64,000 bases of DNA from Brasenia schreberi (taxonomy: Eukaryota > Streptophyta > Magnoliopsida > Nymphaeales > Cabombaceae), in NCBI GenBank assembly GCA_036023115.1, contig JAYKKT010000073.1:16635501-16699500 (forward strand), given 5' to 3'. Numbering within the stretch: the first letter of the stretch is position 1; each line of letters opens with the position of its first letter. Both the position numbers and the translations under genes were made by a program. The notes below the pieces were generated by a model. It worked only from the letters and a program-made list of their open reading frames with translations. It did no database searches and was not told where the DNA came from. Of the stretch, positions 1-11,700 are shown piece after piece.

Positions 1-381
1 AGAAGACATTGCATGGATTAATTTGGAAGGAGCGCAACAACATCATCAAGGAGATGAAGATTTTGATTTTAAATCAAAAGGTGGTGAGGATCTTAGTAAG
101 GAGAAGATGAAGATTATTTAGTTGATGATCCTGATTACAATATGTAAATGTAAATGTATTTTATTTTTTGCTTCAAAATAAATATATTTTTTTAATTATT
201 GAATTATGAATGATGAATATATACTAAACTTTTCATTATATGAATTCTTTGTAGTTATCATATTTTTTCTCGTTTTTTAGGATTTTTACTAAATTTTTAG
301 TATTAAATTATGATACACTATGATATGATACGTATCGTATCGTGGGCCAAAACGATATACGATACGCGTCGAACAACACTG
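1..381 (+). mobile_element. 3' end of a hAT-like DNA transposon (tentative)
   Basis: The first ~120 bases read as an open C-terminal tail rich in D, E and K that ends in TAG at about 118-120. An AT-rich stretch follows, then a block of repeated GATACG/CGTATC words at about 311-370, ending in CAACACTG at 381. Read on the other strand this terminus is CAGTGTTG, which resembles hAT terminal inverted repeats. The same terminal block recurs at 1940-2077, so it is a dispersed repeat end. The 5' end lies outside the window and no transposase catalytic region is visible, so the superfamily call is inference. Confidence 0.35.
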
Positions 382-384
382 GTA

Positions 385-1935
385 TGGATTATTTAATCTT
401 TCAATCAAATAAATTCAAGAATTATTACCAGATTTCTACCGGTGTTTACCACCGATGGAACCAAACTAAAGGTTGACAATGTGGTTATTAGAGGAGGACT
501 GTATTTAATGGATTATATGTATAAAATATTGAACATTCTGTGAGATGATGTATAACTATGAGAAAAAAGGCTTGGCCATTTAAATGTTCAAAAATTGTAT
601 CAATGTCACATTAGAATAAAAAATATTGAAAATTTCTCTTGCAAATATTTTGTTCTTGGAAAAATGCAAATCTTCTATTTCTAAACAAAACATACGTTAC
701 AAGCAAACCTTTTGAAATTGTACACTCGGATGTTTGGGGTCCCGCACACATTAGGTAAATAAGAGGTGTTATTAGGGTATGGAATAAACAAGAAAGGTTA
801 TAGATGTTATGATCCCAAGAACAACAAGCTCTATGTGTCAAGAGTTGTTAAATTATTTAAAAATCAATTTGTGATTGCATCGGTGATACTAGATATTCCT
901 TTCTAAGTGATATTGTAGGTAATCAAGACATAGATCAACTTGATGAATTAATGTCTTCAAGGCACATTGTGACTCCTTTTGAAAGACATTACATGAGGAG
1001 AAAATCTATTAGAGATTCTAAACCTCTCGAGATATTCATCTCTTATGAAACTTTTTCTCCAACACATAGCGCTTTATTAACTACTATTCTAGCCATAAAG
1101 TAACCTAGGACGTTTAAGGAAGCTTAAACATCTTAGGATTGGATTTAGATCATGAATGAGGAACTAAATGCTCTAGAACGATAAGGTGCAATTGATTTAC
1201 AAAATCAAGATCAATGGTGATAGTACCCTAGAACGATACAAAGTTAGGCTAATGGTGAAAGGATACTCTCAGAGTATGGTATTGACTACGAGAAAATATT
1301 TACCCTAGTTGGTAGAGTGACAATTGTTAGGATTCTTATTGCTCTTAGTGTAATTAAAAACTGAAATATTTTTAAAATGGATGTCAAGAATGCCTTTTTA
1401 AGTGGATAGGCTAAATAAATAGTTCTATATGGAACCTCCTCCCAGCCTTAAGATCGCAAAAAACCAAGTCCTTCGTCTTAAAAGATCTTTATGTAAGACT
1501 TAGTTTGATAAAATGAGTGAGTTTATGATATGCAATGACTTTACTACTTGTTACTTGTTATGTGTAGATGATATAATCATCACAGTGATTGATGTAATTG
1601 GTATCGAAAACGTCAGACGCAACCTTGGTAGGGCATTTGAGATGATGGATCTTGGACATCTACGATACCTTTTGGGCATTAAGATAACAAGAAATGATAT
1701 AAGTTTCTTTTATCTCAAACTAAATTTGCTAATGATATTGTTGTTAGATATGGGCTAACAGATGATAAGGCAGTTGAGACACCTCAGACTTACGGATGGT
1801 GAACCACTCATAGACCCCACTCCTTAAAAACATATGGTCGGATCATTGACATACCTAACTATCACTTTCCCAGACATCACACATGGATGTTAAAGAACTA
1901 GGCCAGAGTGGCCCGACCTTGGCAGCCTTGACATC
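385..1935 (+). mobile_element. Decayed Ty1/copia remnant A
   Basis: Short in-register pieces of a Copia polyprotein lie in the expected order, each broken by stops and indels. There is a protease-to-integrase linker with a GLYLMDYM-like piece near 500, an integrase zinc-region piece with LGHLNVQKLYQ near 575, and a KKGYRCYDPKNNKLYVSR piece at 790-845. Reverse-transcriptase pieces follow at about 1140-1760, with DVKNAFL near 1380 and CVDDIIIT near 1563. At 1888 a segment starting TGTTAAAGAACT and followed by GGCCAGAGTGGCCCG matches the start of the LTR at 10227, so this copy belongs to the same family as element B. Nothing here can be functional. Confidence 0.75.
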
Positions 1936-1939
1936 CAGT

Positions 1940-2077
1940 TTTTTTTTGGATTTTTACTAATTTTCTTGATTTTTAAATAATTTTTATATTATTTTAATAT
2001 TAAAGTACGATACGATATGATACGCCCGTATCGTGGAGCCCAACGATACGCGATACGATACGCGTCAGACAACACTG
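1940..2077 (+). repeat. Second copy of the hAT-like terminal block
   Basis: This stretch repeats the layout of 281-381: GGATTTTTACTAA, an AT-rich spacer, GATACG/CGTATC words, then GCGTC and CAACACTG at the end. No matching 5' terminus was found between Copia A and this block, so it is a truncated end rather than a complete short element. Confidence 0.45.
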
Positions 2078-2147
2078 AGGGGTAAGATCATCACTCATTC
2101 ATAGAAAACCTTTTCCTACAAAAGAAGAGATTATTACCGATCTTTAA

Positions 2148-3550
2148 ATGGCGGAAACAAGAATGAATGAAGCAAGACTTCAAAAAGACACCGCCTTGGC
2201 CGCATCAAAACCCGGAACAAATATGAAGGCTTACCGACCTCCTCATTTCAAAAGTGAAGAAGGAAGAAAAGACATCATTTGGCATCATTGTAGAGAAGCC
2301 GGGCATATAAGGCCAAATTGCCCAAAATTGAAAAAGAAGGTGGCCATAGTAGAAGAACATGCTTCGTCTTCTTTCATTCTTGCACTTGAACAAAAATTAA
2401 AGCAACTTGAAGCCCAAATAAAGGAAAAAGCAACGGTTGGTGTGGCTTGCTCATCTTCAACAAAAGAAACTCAAGGTATGATCTCTTGGATTCTTGACTC
2501 GGGTGCTTCATTTCATATGACTTGTAATGAACATATCTTAAACTCATGTGTTCAAAAACCCTTATCATATGTTTATACGGCGGATGGTACACAATTAAAC
2601 GTTGATAAAATTGGTAACTTTCAAAACAAGAATTTTGAAGTTTCCAAAATTAGTATTGTTCCAAAACTAAATTTAAACTTACTTTCCGTATCCCAAATTT
2701 CGGATCAAAATTGTGTTATAACATTTTTATCCACCAGATGTATTGTACAGGACCGCCTCTTGAAGAAGGTGATTAGGCGTGGCCATAGAGAGGGCGGACT
2801 TTACATTATGGATTATTTGCATAGTATAGGATATGTTAATGTTTTGACAAATAATGCTCTTTTATGGCACAAGATACTTGGACATCTTAATGCTAAAAAA
2901 TTGTATCAATGTCCTCTTAGAATGAAAATTAAGGAATCTTTTTCTTGTAAAGATTGTGTTCTTGGTAAAATGCAACATCTCTCATTTCCAAACAAAACAC
3001 ATGTTACAACAAGACCCTTCGAAATAATTCATTCGGATATATGGGGTCCGGCACCTGTTTTGTCTAAAGGAGGTATTTTCTATTATGTTATTTTTGTAGA
3101 TGACTTTACTAGGTATACATGGGTATATCTTTTAAAAGCAAAATCCGATGTCTTTCAAAATTTTGTTATTTTTCATAATCTTGTAAAGAATCAATTTGAT
3201 TTAGAAATCAAAATTTTTAGATCGGATTCAGGAGGAGAGTTTATATCAAAGGATTTTGAAAACCACCTCAATAAGTTTGTCATTATACATCAAACTTCTT
3301 GTTCTAAGACTCCTCAACAAAATGGTGTTTCCGAACGAAAGCATAGACATATCTTGGAAACCACAAGAACTTTGCTTTTGTCAAGTGGTGTCCCCAAAAT
3401 TTTTTGGGCAGAAGCTATTATGACTGCAGTCTATTTAATTAATCGGATGCCCTCTTCGGTTTTACAAAATATGTCTCCTATAGAAAAACTTTTTAAAGTT
3501 GCCCCTAACTATTCAAGATTGCGTGTTTTTGGATGTAAATGCTTTGTTTA
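2148..3550 (+). pseudogene. Copia B gag tail, protease and integrase
   Basis: An open frame of about 470 codons, one of the better preserved parts of element B. In order it shows a degenerate zinc knuckle (HCREAGHIRPNC, lacking the first cysteine of the CCHC set) near residue 50, the aspartic protease motif WILDSGASFHM near residue 115, and the gag-pre-integrase segment LLWHKILGHLN near residue 240. The integrase core follows with aspartates in HSDIWG and RSDSGGEF and a glutamate in QQNGVSERKHRH. The frame stops just after the insertion point because it reads into the LTR of element D. RT and RNase H lie beyond 8783. In intact elements this polyprotein builds the particle and integrates the cDNA. 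Confidence 0.85.
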
Positions 3551-3810
3551 TGTTAAGGATGTTAAATAAAGTCGTGTTCTGTGTGTCTTAGGTCTCTTTT
3601 GTTATAGTTAATACTTATTAGGGGTAGATTAGGAAGTTAAGTTAGATAGGGTATAAGTAAGTCATTAGGGTTAAGTTTCTTAATAACGTGTGAAGCTGAG
3701 GGACGGCTGCCCAAGTGGAGCCGCAGGAGCAGATTGGAGGAATGCCTCCAATCTGCATCTTCTTGTAAGTTGACTGTGAATTTTATTATTGAAGATTATG
3801 TTTCTTAAGT
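3551..3810 (+). repeat. 5' LTR of Copia D
   Basis: It begins TGTTAAGGATG and ends ...TTTCTTAAGT. Its start (TGTTAAG) is the near inverted complement of its end. It aligns without gaps to 8523-8782. The primer-binding site follows immediately. Confidence 0.93.
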
Positions 3811-4291
3811 TGATATCAGAAGTCCACGGTTCTTTTGCTTATTCACCTTGTGAGAGGCGTTTTTTTTTGCATCCTTGGCGTCGTCTCTTCCCTCGACAGG
3901 CCTCTTGGACACAGTGCATGTTCAGAAGCTGTTTTTTTTGTTTCAGAGGTGGTTGCCGTTCAACAAATCCTACAAAATCCAGCAACATTCGTGGTTTCCT
4001 GCACACTTCTTCATACAACGACGTTGCTGTGCCGCGTGTGGACCTTTTCTTTCAGCTTCCATCTAGCATATTTTTTCTCAATCTTTAAGCTTGATTCTGC
4101 TGATTACTGCACTACTCTGTGTGCATTTACATTCAGTTCTGTGTTCGTGGGGTAGCCTATTCATTCTTCTTCAACAGGCTGCGCAATTCTTCAGCACGAC
4201 AGCCTCTCAGCGACTGCCTTTGATCGACAACCTACCTGTCTTCCCCACGCCACCTAGCTTCCGTTTTTTGTCTTACCCCTTTTTCGCCTCC

Positions 4292-7200
4292 ATGGCTAGC
4301 AAAGGTAAAGCCATTGACAGCTTATTTCCTACGGGCGACCATTCTGGATTGTTTGAAAAATCCGAAAATCTTCAGATTACCTCCACGAAATTCGATGGCA
4401 GAAATTACATGGAATGGGCTCGCTCTGTGGAACTTGCTATTGTCACAAGGGGGAGATGGGCCCATTTAATGGGTCACACGTCAATTCCAGAACCTCATGA
4501 TAGTCATTATTCTACCTGGAAACACGAAGATGCATTAATCTCCTCGTGGTTGCTACAATCCATGCTTCCCTCCGTTGCTAAAACTTTTATGTTTTTAGAA
4601 TCCGCTCATGAGATTTAGTGTGCCGTAGAAGAAGCTTATTCCAGAACAAAGAATGTTGCCAAAGAATATGAGATTCAGGAGAGAATCCGAAAGTGCATTC
4701 AAGCACATCGGTCTATCAGTGAATATTATGCAGATCTACGCGGCCTTTGGGATGAATTACTGTACTATACGACTATCAAGTGTTCTGCTTGCCATCGTGA
4801 GCGCACCGCTGAACTTGAAAAGAAGAAAGTTTTTGATTTATTGTGGGGTGTCAATCCAGAATTTGAATCCGTCAAAGTGAACATCTTGGGCAGAGAGGAG
4901 CTTCCTCCTTTGGGCACTGTTTATTCCTTATTAATTCGAGAAGAAGATCGGCGGAATCTTGAGAAGACTCATGTTATCAATACTGATCAACATGCCCTTC
5001 ATGTCCGAGGTGGCAGTTCTCATTCCCGTGGTAGAGGCGGACACCTGAGTCGTAGTCGTGGCCGAGGCTGCTTTACTTCTAAAGATCGCGAGAAACTTGT
5101 TTGCTCCCATTGTGGCAAACCACGTCATACCAGAGATCATTGTTGAGAATTACATGGCAAACCAGAATACTATCGCAATCGCAATCCCTCCGTCCATTCT
5201 GCAGAGCCTTCAACTACCCATACTGATGGCATTCACGCGATTATAAAAAGACTCGAGGGTCTCGAACAGAAATTCTCTGAACAATCATCTACTTCTTCCA
5301 GCAAAGCTACAGTGGCTCAAGCTACACATATCGTACAGGGTAATCACTCCTCTACCTCTAGTTCTAAAACATGGATTATTGATTCAGGGGCTACAGATCA
5401 TATGGTCGGGGATTTCGCACCTTTTTTACACTACAAGCCTCTTCCAGTTCAGCAACCTATTAAATTGGCAGATGGCTCCTTCACTTATATGATTGGACAG
5501 GGCAGTGTATCTACCAGTATTTCTACTTTATCCTCCGTATATCATGTTCTCAGTTTTCCGATCAATCTTCTTTCTGTCAGCTCTCTCACACGTGCATTGG
5601 ATTGTTCTGTAACCTTTCATCCTAATGGTTGTGAATTTCAGGATCTGAAGACGGAGAAAACCTTTGGACATGGTAAACTACAGAACGACTTATATATTCT
5701 TGAAGACTATTCGCAACCTTCCACCTCTTATCGAGTTTCCGCACCGTCACCTCCAGCTGCAGATCTTCGTCTTTGGCATTATCGTCTTGGTCATCTTCCC
5801 GTGTCCAAAATTCCTTATGTTATTCCTCAACTTAGAGTTCAGTCCAATAAATCTCAGTTTGAATGTGAAGTCTGTAAACTTGGGAAACACCAAAGGACAT
5901 CTTATCCTTTAAGTGCTTCTCGAAGTTCTACACCTTTTGAACTTGTTCATTCTGATGTATGGGGTTCCAGTCCAGTCCCGTCTTTGTTTGGTCACAAGTA
6001 TTTTGTCCCGTTCATTGATGATTGTACTCGTCTTACCATTGTTTATTTAATGAAAACAAAGTCTGAAGTTGCCTCTATTTTTCCCATTGTGCATAAATTT
6101 ATCTGTACTCAATTCAATACATCGGTTAAGATTCTTCGGTCAGATAATGGGGGAGAGTACATTGGGACTCCCTTGGCTACTTATTTACAAACACAGGGGA
6201 TTGCTCATCAGACGACATGTCCTTATACCCCTCAGCAAAATGGCCTTGCTGAAAGAAAGAATCGTCATATTCTAGAAGTCGCTCGCACACTTCTTATTCA
6301 GAGTCATGTTCCCAAATCCTATTGGGGCGATGCTGTCCTCACTGCTGTTTATCTTATCAATCGAATGCCCAGTAATACCATTCAGGGGGAGAGTCCTCTT
6401 CATCATCTTAGTAAACCCTCGAAACCATTTCACATTGTTCCTCGTGTCTTTGGGTGTACCTGCTTCATTCATCTACCTCCTTCCCACCGTGACAAACTCG
6501 ATGCCAAGTGTATCTTTCTTGGCTATTCGACCTCTAGCAAGGGATACAAATGCTATGATCCAGTGCTTAAAAAACTATATGTCTCAATGGATGTCACTTT
6601 CTTTGAACATACTCCTTATTATTCTCCTATCATGGACTCTACTCCACCTCCTTCCTGCGTCCTTCCACTAGTTCCTAGTGAGGGGGAGTATCCTGAGATA
6701 GTTGATCCTCAGAGTGAGACCACACAACCGTCGAAAGAGATTCTGACATACAAGAAAGGACAGCGGAATATTGTTTACTCTCATGAAGAACCATGTGCTA
6801 AAGAGATTTCCCCTGAATTTGATCCTCAAGTGCAAATGGACAGTGACCTTGAGATTCCTATTGCAGCTCGCAAAGGTAGGCGTACATGTGCAAGATATCC
6901 AATCTCTAATTATATTTCATATGCCAACACTTCTCAGAGTTATCAGAACTTCATTATGAATGCTGAAAAACATAAGATTCCTTCGAAGTTTGAAGAAGCA
7001 ATGAAGTGCCCCTTATGGAAAGCTACGATTGAAGAAGAACTGAATGCACTGGAAAGAAACAATACCTGGATCATCACTCAGTTGCCCTCTGATAGGAATA
7101 CTGTAGGATGCAAGTGGGTCTTTACTATTAAATACAAGGCAGATGAAACAGTGGAGAGATATAAAGCAAGATTGGTTGCTAAGGGATACAATCAGTCATA

Positions 7201-8515
7201 TGGCATTGATTATACAGAAACTTTCGCACCAGTGGCTAAACTTACATCAATCAGAATACTTCTCAGTATGGCAGCAAACTTGGGATGGAATCTATGGCAA
7301 TTGGATGTTAAAAATGCTTTCTTACAGGGAGACTTAAATGAAGAAGTGTACATGGAAATACCTCCCGGAATGAGCATACAGTTATCACCTTCTACTAGAG
7401 TGTGTAAACTCAATAAAGCAATATATGGGTTGAAACAATCTCCTAGAGCTTGGTTTGATAAATTCAGTAAAGCAGTATGCAGTCTGGGATACAGTAGAAG
7501 TCTCAATGATCATACAATATTCTTCAAGAAAGGGACAAAAATATCTATTCTTGCAGTTTATGTCGATGACATTATTATTACAGGAGATGATCTTGAAGAA
7601 ATATCAAAGTTGAAAAAGAATCTTCATAAATTATTTGATATTAAGGACTTGGGCAGACTTCACTACTTCTTGGACATAAAAGTTCTCTACTCTGACAAAG
7701 ACATCTTCTTAACTCAGCGGAAGTACCTAATGGATCTTCTTGAAGAAACTCAAATGCTTGAATGCAAACTGAGTGACACTCCTATGGAGGTAAACCAGAA
7801 ATTCTTTAATGGTGACAGTGAAGGGTTCAAGGACATCCACAAATATCAAAAACTAGTTGGAAAGCTCATATATTTGACCATTACCCGACCAGACATTGCT
7901 TATGCAGTTGGAATTGTGAGCAGATATATGCACCCCCCAACAAAAAATCAGATGGATGCAGTGTATAGAATTCTTCGTTATCTGAAATCAACTTCAGGAA
8001 TGGGTTTACTTTATTCGAAATCATTAAAGTTGGACATTGAACTTTATTCTGATGCTGACTGGGCTGGTTCTTATGATGACAGAAAGTCAACTACAGGCTA
8101 TGTTACTTTACTTGGGGGGAATATTATATCTTGGAAGAGTAAAAAGCAGACTGTGGTTGCAAGATCTACAACAGAAGCTGAATATAGAGCTATAGCACAA
8201 GCTATGTGTGAAGGAAAATGGATATCATCATTGATTAGTGAATTGGGTTATTCTCTTAACCACCCTATACCTCTATATAGTGACAACAGTGCAGCAATTC
8301 AGATGGCATCAAATCCAATATATCACGAAAGGACTAAGCATATAGAAATTGACTGTCACTTTATCAGGGAGAAGATTTCTAATAAAGAATTCCAGCTGGA
8401 GTATGTTCATTCTATCAAACAGAGGGCTGATTTCTTGACTAAAGCTACTACCGGCAAACTATTAAAAGAAACCTTGTCCAAGTTGGGTGTCACCAACATT
8501 TTCCTCCCAACTTGA
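4292..8515 (+). pseudogene. Copia D gag-pol polyprotein, two premature stops
   Basis: A single frame of 1,408 codons from the ATG at 4292 (chosen because the gag-like MASKGKAID start follows the leader) to the TGA at 8513-8515. Gag covers about residues 1-290, with zinc knuckle CSHCGKPRHTRDHC near 271. Protease DSGATDHM is near 364. Integrase has an LWHYRLGHL/CEVCKLGKH zinc region, then aspartates in HSDVWG and LRSDNGGEY and the glutamate in QQNGLAERKNRH. Reverse transcriptase runs from GCKWVFTIKYKADE through DVKNAFLQGD to YVDDIIITGDD near residue 1090. RNase H has YSDADWAG and TEAEYRA. The frame is broken only by TAG at 4616-4618 and TGA at 5144-5146; both look like mutated tryptophan codons, and reading resumes in the same frame. 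The pol part from 5312 on is uninterrupted for 1,067 codons. Confidence 0.92.
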
Positions 8516-8522
8516 GGGGGAG

Positions 8523-8782
8523 TGTTAAGGATGTTAAATAAAGTCGTGTTCTGTGTGTCTTAGGTCTCTTTTGTTATAGTTAATACTTATTAGAGGTAGA
8601 TTAGGAAGTTAAGTTAGATAGGGTATAAGTAAGTCATTAGGGTTAAGTTTCTTAATAACGTGTGAAGCTGAGGGACGGCTGCCCAAGTGGAGCCGCAGGA
8701 GTAGATTGGAGGAATGCCTCCAATCTGCATCTTCTTATAAGTTGACTGTGAATTTTATTATTGAAGATTATGTTTCTTAAGA
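8523..8782 (+). repeat. 3' LTR of Copia D
   Basis: Gap-free match to 3551-3810. Differences seen are G to A in TTATTAGAGG, C to T in CAGGAGTAG, G to A in CTTCTTATAAG, and the final base. The target duplication GTTTA follows at 8783. Confidence 0.93.
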
Positions 8783-10220
8783 GTTTATACTAACAAAGAT
8801 GATAAATTATCATCTCAGGCCATCGAATGTGTTTTTCTAGGATATTGAATAACCAAAAAGGGATATAGGTGTTATGATTGTAAAAATGATAAGCTTTATG
8901 TATCTCGAGATTAGATTTTTTGAAAATGAATATGTTTTTAAAAGCATGGATGATGATAGCTCTATTAATGACTCCTCCTACTCCTTAAATGATATTTTAG
9001 GTGAAGAGGTAATTCATGAAGAAAATGAGCTTGATGAACCTATGATTACCAGACATTCTATTACACCCTTTGATCAACATTACAATAGGAGATCTATGCC
9101 TATTCCTAGAAGGTCAAATCATGATTCTAGACCTCCTGAAAGATTTGTCTCATATGATAGTTTTTCACACATAGAGCTTTAGTAACAAATATTTCAGCTA
9201 TAAAGGAACCTAGAACCTTTAAAGAAGCTCAATTATCACAAGAATGGACTCATGCAATGGTGGGTTTATAAAATCAAGACTCTTTTCGATGGTTCTATCG
9301 AGCTGCAGACAAAGCTCATCACTGCCTCGTGGCAAAAGGATTCACTCAGAGTACGGTATCGATTATGAAGAAACTTTTGCCCCTCGTTGCACATCACCTA
9401 CCCTCGAATCCTTCCCGCCATTGCAGCCCACTCAACAATGGCCACTTACACAAATGGATGTTAAAAATGTCATTCCTTAATGGTTGAGTTAGAAGAAGAG
9501 GTTTATACGCGCCTCCTCCGAGATACACTTGTCCTACCAACAAGGCTCGCTGCCTTCGTAAGGCTCTTTATGGTCTCAAACAAGCACCTCAGCCTGGGTT
9601 TGCTAAATTTCACAAAGACTATCACTGCCATTGGGGTTCTCTTCCAAATGCTCATGATTCTCGCTTCTTTTTTACTCAAAAAAATAAGATGGTACCGTTG
9701 CTCGGTTTGCTTTATGTCGATGATATGATTATTTGCTTGCATATACTTATGCTGATTGAGGTGGTGATGTGAATGACAGGCACTCTACTACCGGATATTG
9801 CATATTCCTTGGTCACTCACTCATTTAATGGAGATTATTTAATGGAGATGCAAGAAACAACAAAAGGTGTCTCTTTCGTCCACTGAAGCTGAGTATCGTG
9901 CTATGGCCAACACTACTACAGAACTAACTTGGCTGCGATGACTACTTCAAGACTTGAGCATACAACTGGAAGCTCCTCCAATAATGTTCTATGACAACAA
10001 AAGTGTTATGTATATAGCCAACAACCATACCTTCCATGAGCGCACAAAGCACATAGAGATGGATTGTCACTATGTTCGTGAAGAGCATCTACAAGGCAAT
10101 TTTACAGTACAGTTTGTAAAATCAGAATATCAATTTGCAGATGTGTTCACCAAGTCCTTACCTGCTCCTCGATTTCAATCTTTAATTGGCAAACTTCAGG
10201 TCATGGAGCTGTCAGTTTGA
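8783..10220 (+). pseudogene. Copia B pol continuation (RT and RNase H), decayed
   Basis: This picks up the integrase C-terminal part of element B (ECVFLGY, GYRCYDCKNDKLYVSR) and then broken RT pieces: KEPRTFKEAQLSQEW at about 9205, HSEYGIDYEETFAP at about 9340, and shifted frames with LPTRLAAFVRLFMVSNK near 9530. RNase H follows: DRHSTTGYCIFLG at about 9775, then YDNKSVMYIANNHTFHERTKHIEMDCHYVREE at 9990-10085, cited here only as the diagnostic block, and FTKSLPAPRF to the TGA at 10218. Several stops and frame changes show it is dead. Confidence 0.8.
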
Positions 10221-10226
10221 GGGGGG

Positions 10227-10656
10227 TGTTAAAAAACTGGGCCAGAATGGCCCGGCCCTGGCGGCCCTGGCCCACTAGGCCATCAGGGCAAGGGCCCCTA
10301 GGGCCACTAGCCGTTGGGGCTCCTGGTCCCCAACGGTTAGTGAAGTAGCCGTTGGGGGCTGGCTGCAGCCAGCCCCCCTCTTTCCCCTCTCCCTTCTCTC
10401 TTTACTCCCTCACTCTCTCTCACTCTCTTTCACTCATTCTTTCTCTATAAATACACTTGTAATCTCTTGTAAATTCAAGCTTTTGATGGCTAATGAATAA
10501 CGATTATTTTTTCAAGCTTGTGCTTTGTTTATTCTCCTTTTCGCATGCACTTGTTGCTCTCGGTTATTCCCTTTTCTAAGAGCTTGTGATTGTTACTTTG
10601 TGGTATTATCCACTCGTTGATCTTTCGCAACTATATTGAAGCATAGACTTCATTAC
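10227..10656 (+). repeat. 3' LTR of Copia B
   Basis: It starts TGTTAAAAAACTGG directly after the purine tract GAGGGGGG. It holds GGCC-rich repeats at 10240-10330, a CT-rich tract, and a TATA box TATAAATA at 10446-10453 that would start transcription in a live copy. The right edge near ...CATTACA at about 10656 is inferred from the next element beginning about there. Confidence 0.7.
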
Positions 10657-10659
10657 AAT

Positions 10660-11700
10660 GGAGTACATAGTGTAAGTCAATTTCAGCATGCCCCTATGAC
10701 TGTACATATGAGTGCGTAATGCGGATCATCTAGTATGTCCGATATAGCACTGAAAATGGACTATTCTTGTCTTCTTCCTCCTTACCTAAGTTAATTTCAT
10801 ATACTGATACCGATTGGAGTGGTGATGCTAATGACAAGCACTCAACAAAATTCTATTGCTTCTTTATTAGAGACTCTTATCTCATGGAGATACAATAAGC
10901 AACAAAAGGTATTGCTCTTATGTACTGAAGTAGAATACAGAGCAATGGCCAACACAACTACAAAATTGACCTGACTAAAAAGACTCATTCAAGATCTTAG
11001 GACACCTCTTAAACCTATCCCGATTCTATATTGTGATAACAAAAGTGTTATGTATATAGCCAACAACAATATAATTCATGAACGCACCAAACACATTGAG
11101 ATGGACTGGTGAAGAACACCTACAAGGAAACTTGACGCTACGCTTTGTGAGATCAAAGTATCAACTTCAGATGTCTTCACCAAATCACTCCCAGACCCAC
11201 GATTCCAATTTTTAGTTAGCAACCTTTAGCAAACTTTCGGTAATGATAGTGTCAACTTGAGGGGGGTTGTTAAAATATGTATATGTTACTGTATTTTTGT
11301 GTTTGTGAAAATATATATTTTTATAATCAGGCCCATCAAACACTAGGGCCGCCAGGCATTAGGGCCGCCCTTCCAACAATTCTTTTTACTGGCTGTTTTT
11401 CATGTTCGGTTGTTGCCTCTCTTCTTAAGCCTTCTTGGCCAATTTATATACATCCTTTTGAGTGTATTTACTATTGTTAATGCATTTGCTATTATTTTAG
11501 TCTTTTCTAAGGCTTTTCATAGTCACCCTCTGGTGACTCACGATTGTTGGATACGTGTATTAGATATCCACCGCTCCATTCAACACGTTGAAGTATCATC
11601 TTCATTCCAACAAGCCTTAACAGATCAATCACTAGCCATTCTTATTTGGAGTGCTGCTTCTAAAAGTTTTTAAGACAACGTCGAATGTGGTGTGGCAACT
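10660..11700 (+). mobile_element. Decayed Copia remnant C (RNase H, polypurine tract, partial LTR)
   Basis: Broken RNase H-domain pieces are visible: a VSQFQHAPMTVHM-like piece from about 10676, TDTDWSGDANDKHST near 10808, a piece coding for NKSVMYIANNN near 11038, and the ERTKHIEMD block near 11080. Then a purine tract ends in GAGGGGGG at 11266 and an LTR-like start TGTTAAAATATG lies at 11268. The tail to about 11.7 kb is AT-rich LTR-like sequence whose end I cannot fix. It resembles element B but is older and lacks the integrase and most of RT. Confidence 0.6.

Larger units (their letters stand above)
3551..8782 (+). mobile_element. Young, nearly intact Ty1/copia element D, nested in element B
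   Basis: A 5.23-kb element with two ~260-bp LTRs, a primer-binding site starting directly after the 5' LTR at 3811 (TGATATCAGA, close to the initiator tRNA-Met complement), one long gag-pol frame, and a purine-rich tract GAGGGGGAG at 8514-8522 just before the 3' LTR. A 5-bp target duplication GTTTA flanks it (3546-3550 and 8783-8787). The LTRs differ by three transitions plus the last base, so the insertion is recent. Only two nonsense codons interrupt the polyprotein. Confidence 0.95.
2078..10656 (+). mobile_element. Old Ty1/copia element B, 5'-truncated and split by element D
   Basis: Gag tail, protease and integrase are read at 2148-3550, and the rest of pol at 8783-10220 on the other side of a younger Copia insertion. 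The two halves join in frame across the insertion: ...GCKCFVY at 3550 continues as TNKDDKLSSQAIECVFLGY from 8786. A polypurine tract at 10218-10226 and a 3' LTR starting TGTTAAAAAACT at 10227 close the element. The 5' LTR and most of gag are missing to the left, where the hAT-like end at 2077 abuts. The LTR end at about 10656 is approximate. Confidence 0.82.
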
